From the NCBI RefSeq assembly GCF_028735875.1, contig NZ_CP117834.1, positions 2,158,001 to 2,222,000 of the forward strand: a DNA stretch of 64,000 bases. Reading direction: 5' to 3'. The notes beneath the pieces are model-generated. The model was given only the letters and a program-made list of their open reading frames with translations, had not been told where the DNA came from and searched no databases. Source of the DNA: Shouchella hunanensis. Its GTDB lineage: Bacteria; Bacillota; Bacilli; Bacillales; Bacillaceae_D. A program made the translations under genes and the position numbers. Positions 63,375 through 64,000 of the stretch are shown here, in pieces. Numbering within the stretch: the stretch's first letter is position 1; each line of letters opens with the position of its first letter.

Positions 63375-64000
63375 ATGAAGGTTCTTGATGTACAAGAAGT
63401 GATGGATGCGATTGACAAAATCAAAATTTCCAAGCAACAGGATTCTGATAACATTGAAAGCTTGCGAGCGAGCATCCAGAAGATTGAACAACTAGAGACC
63501 TTGCAAGGCAAAGGCGGAGAGGCGTTAAAAGACCATTTTAGGAGGCTTCATTTACCTGTTCTCGAAGCGTTTCATTTACTCATTCGTCAATACATGGAAC
63601 AATTAGATAGAGTAAAATCGAACTTACTAGGCTTTGAATCAAGCTCGGCCATCGTTAGGGAGGAGTTTCTTTCTGGTGAGCTAAAAAACGGGCTCGATCG
63701 CATCGCCACAACGGCAACAGAGGATGCCAACGAAATTGAATCAATCCGCACATCCATTAGTGATATTCTCCCGCTTACGCCTTTTTCAATGGAAGGGGTC
63801 TTAAGACAGGTAGACCGTGGCAAAGACCACGCAAAAGAAACGATTGAGACATTACACGCCCTCGACGAACAAAATGAAGCATTGCTAGCCCAAGCTGAAA
63901 GCACGCTCCGAGAAGTAACGAACGTCGTCTCTCAAGTCGCAAACTGGTCGAGCGGCGGGGCAATTCTATCAGCAGAAACGCTTGCCGAAGTCGATGCGAA
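63375..64000 (+). CDS. LXG-domain toxin, N-terminal part (truncated by window end)
   Basis: The frame opens at ATG 63375 (MKVLDVQEVMDAIDKIK) and stays open to the window edge, giving 208 residues. It is helical with the LXG signature LQGKGGEALKDHFRRLHLPVL (in parts), and IREEF-like helices later. LXG proteins are polymorphic toxins secreted by type VII systems; the C-terminal toxin module and the immunity gene lie outside the window, so the activity is unknown. The order YwqH-like, YwqI-like, LXG equals the B. subtilis ywqHIJ arrangement. Confidence 0.88.
   Translation, partial: MKVLDVQEVMDAIDKIKISKQQDSDNIESLRASIQKIEQLETLQGKGGEALKDHFRRLHLPVLEAFHLLIRQYMEQLDRVKSNLLGFESSSAIVREEFLSGELKNGLDRIATTATEDANEIESIRTSISDILPLTPFSMEGVLRQVDRGKDHAKETIETLHALDEQNEALLAQAESTLREVTNVVSQVANWSSGGAILSAETLAEVDA

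Overview
The window comes from a low-to-moderate G+C, spore-forming member of the Bacillaceae, and looks most like an alkaliphile-type Bacillus relative. The signs are a BclB-type exosporium collagen-like glycoprotein, strong AGGAGG ribosome binding sites with many TTG and GTG starts, and Firmicute regulators (PadR, MarR, PucR/CdaR, YesMN, LicT, candidate Rex and Zur sites). A YwqH/YwqI/LXG type VII secretion locus at the right end fits the same picture. No rRNA, tRNA, CRISPR array or intact insertion sequence was seen. All family assignments come from reading motifs; no database search was run.

Layout. 0-1.7 kb: 3' part of an exosporium collagen-like gene. 1.8-5.3 kb: a PadR regulator diverges from a tightly coupled operon (YisL-like protein, alpha/beta hydrolase, heme A synthase CtaA, squalene/phytoene-synthase family enzyme) with an ATGT-N8-ACAT operator at its promoter. 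5.3-8.2 kb: an AT-rich stretch with a possible small signalling-peptide gene, a MerR/SDR pair sharing a 19-bp-spacer promoter, and a metalloprotease remnant. 8.2-13.4 kb: chromate transporter, MarR plus nitroreductase, class I aldolase, a monooxygenase-fold protein and small membrane and lipoproteins. 13.7-17.5 kb: DoxX gene under two Rex-like boxes, and an acyl-CoA ligase/thiolase pair behind a BirA-like operator. 17.5-19.5 kb: a second-type hisS preceded by a leader ORF with three consecutive His codons and a terminator. 19.6-28.7 kb: a MurE paralogue diverges from a cyclic-di-GMP exopolysaccharide operon (BcsA-like synthase with two PilZ domains, REC-GGDEF-REC protein, CheY-like receiver, hybrid histidine kinase).

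30-37.4 kb: the most unusual locus. It has an aminotransferase fused to an acyl-ACP-reductase-like domain, a BtaA-like DUF3419 aminocarboxypropyl transferase and a glutamate/leucine-type dehydrogenase, all translationally coupled, followed by a TetR/DUF5367/acyl-CoA-dehydrogenase unit. I infer that it makes an aminocarboxypropylated long-chain amine or a related lipid. 37.4-44 kb: paired SMR transporters, a degenerate ABC-LytTR regulator with its permease, and a nucleoside permease/LmrA-like TetR/purine nucleoside phosphorylase operon. 44-48.7 kb: a complete beta-glucoside PTS locus with two RAT antiterminator/terminator sites. 48.7-53.5 kb: a small gene under a Zur-like box, and an amidohydrolase/permease pair with a GAF-PucR regulator. 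53.6-62.4 kb: a carbohydrate locus (secreted beta-propeller protein, YesN/YesM two-component system, ABC importer, FAD-dependent oxidoreductase). 62.7-64 kb: start of an LXG toxin locus cut by the window edge.

Much of the window is accessory metabolism in short operons, each with a local regulator and often a readable operator. Several of these operators (PadR, MerR, Rex, BirA, Zur, LmrA-type, RAT) can be proposed from sequence alone and are listed as testable calls.
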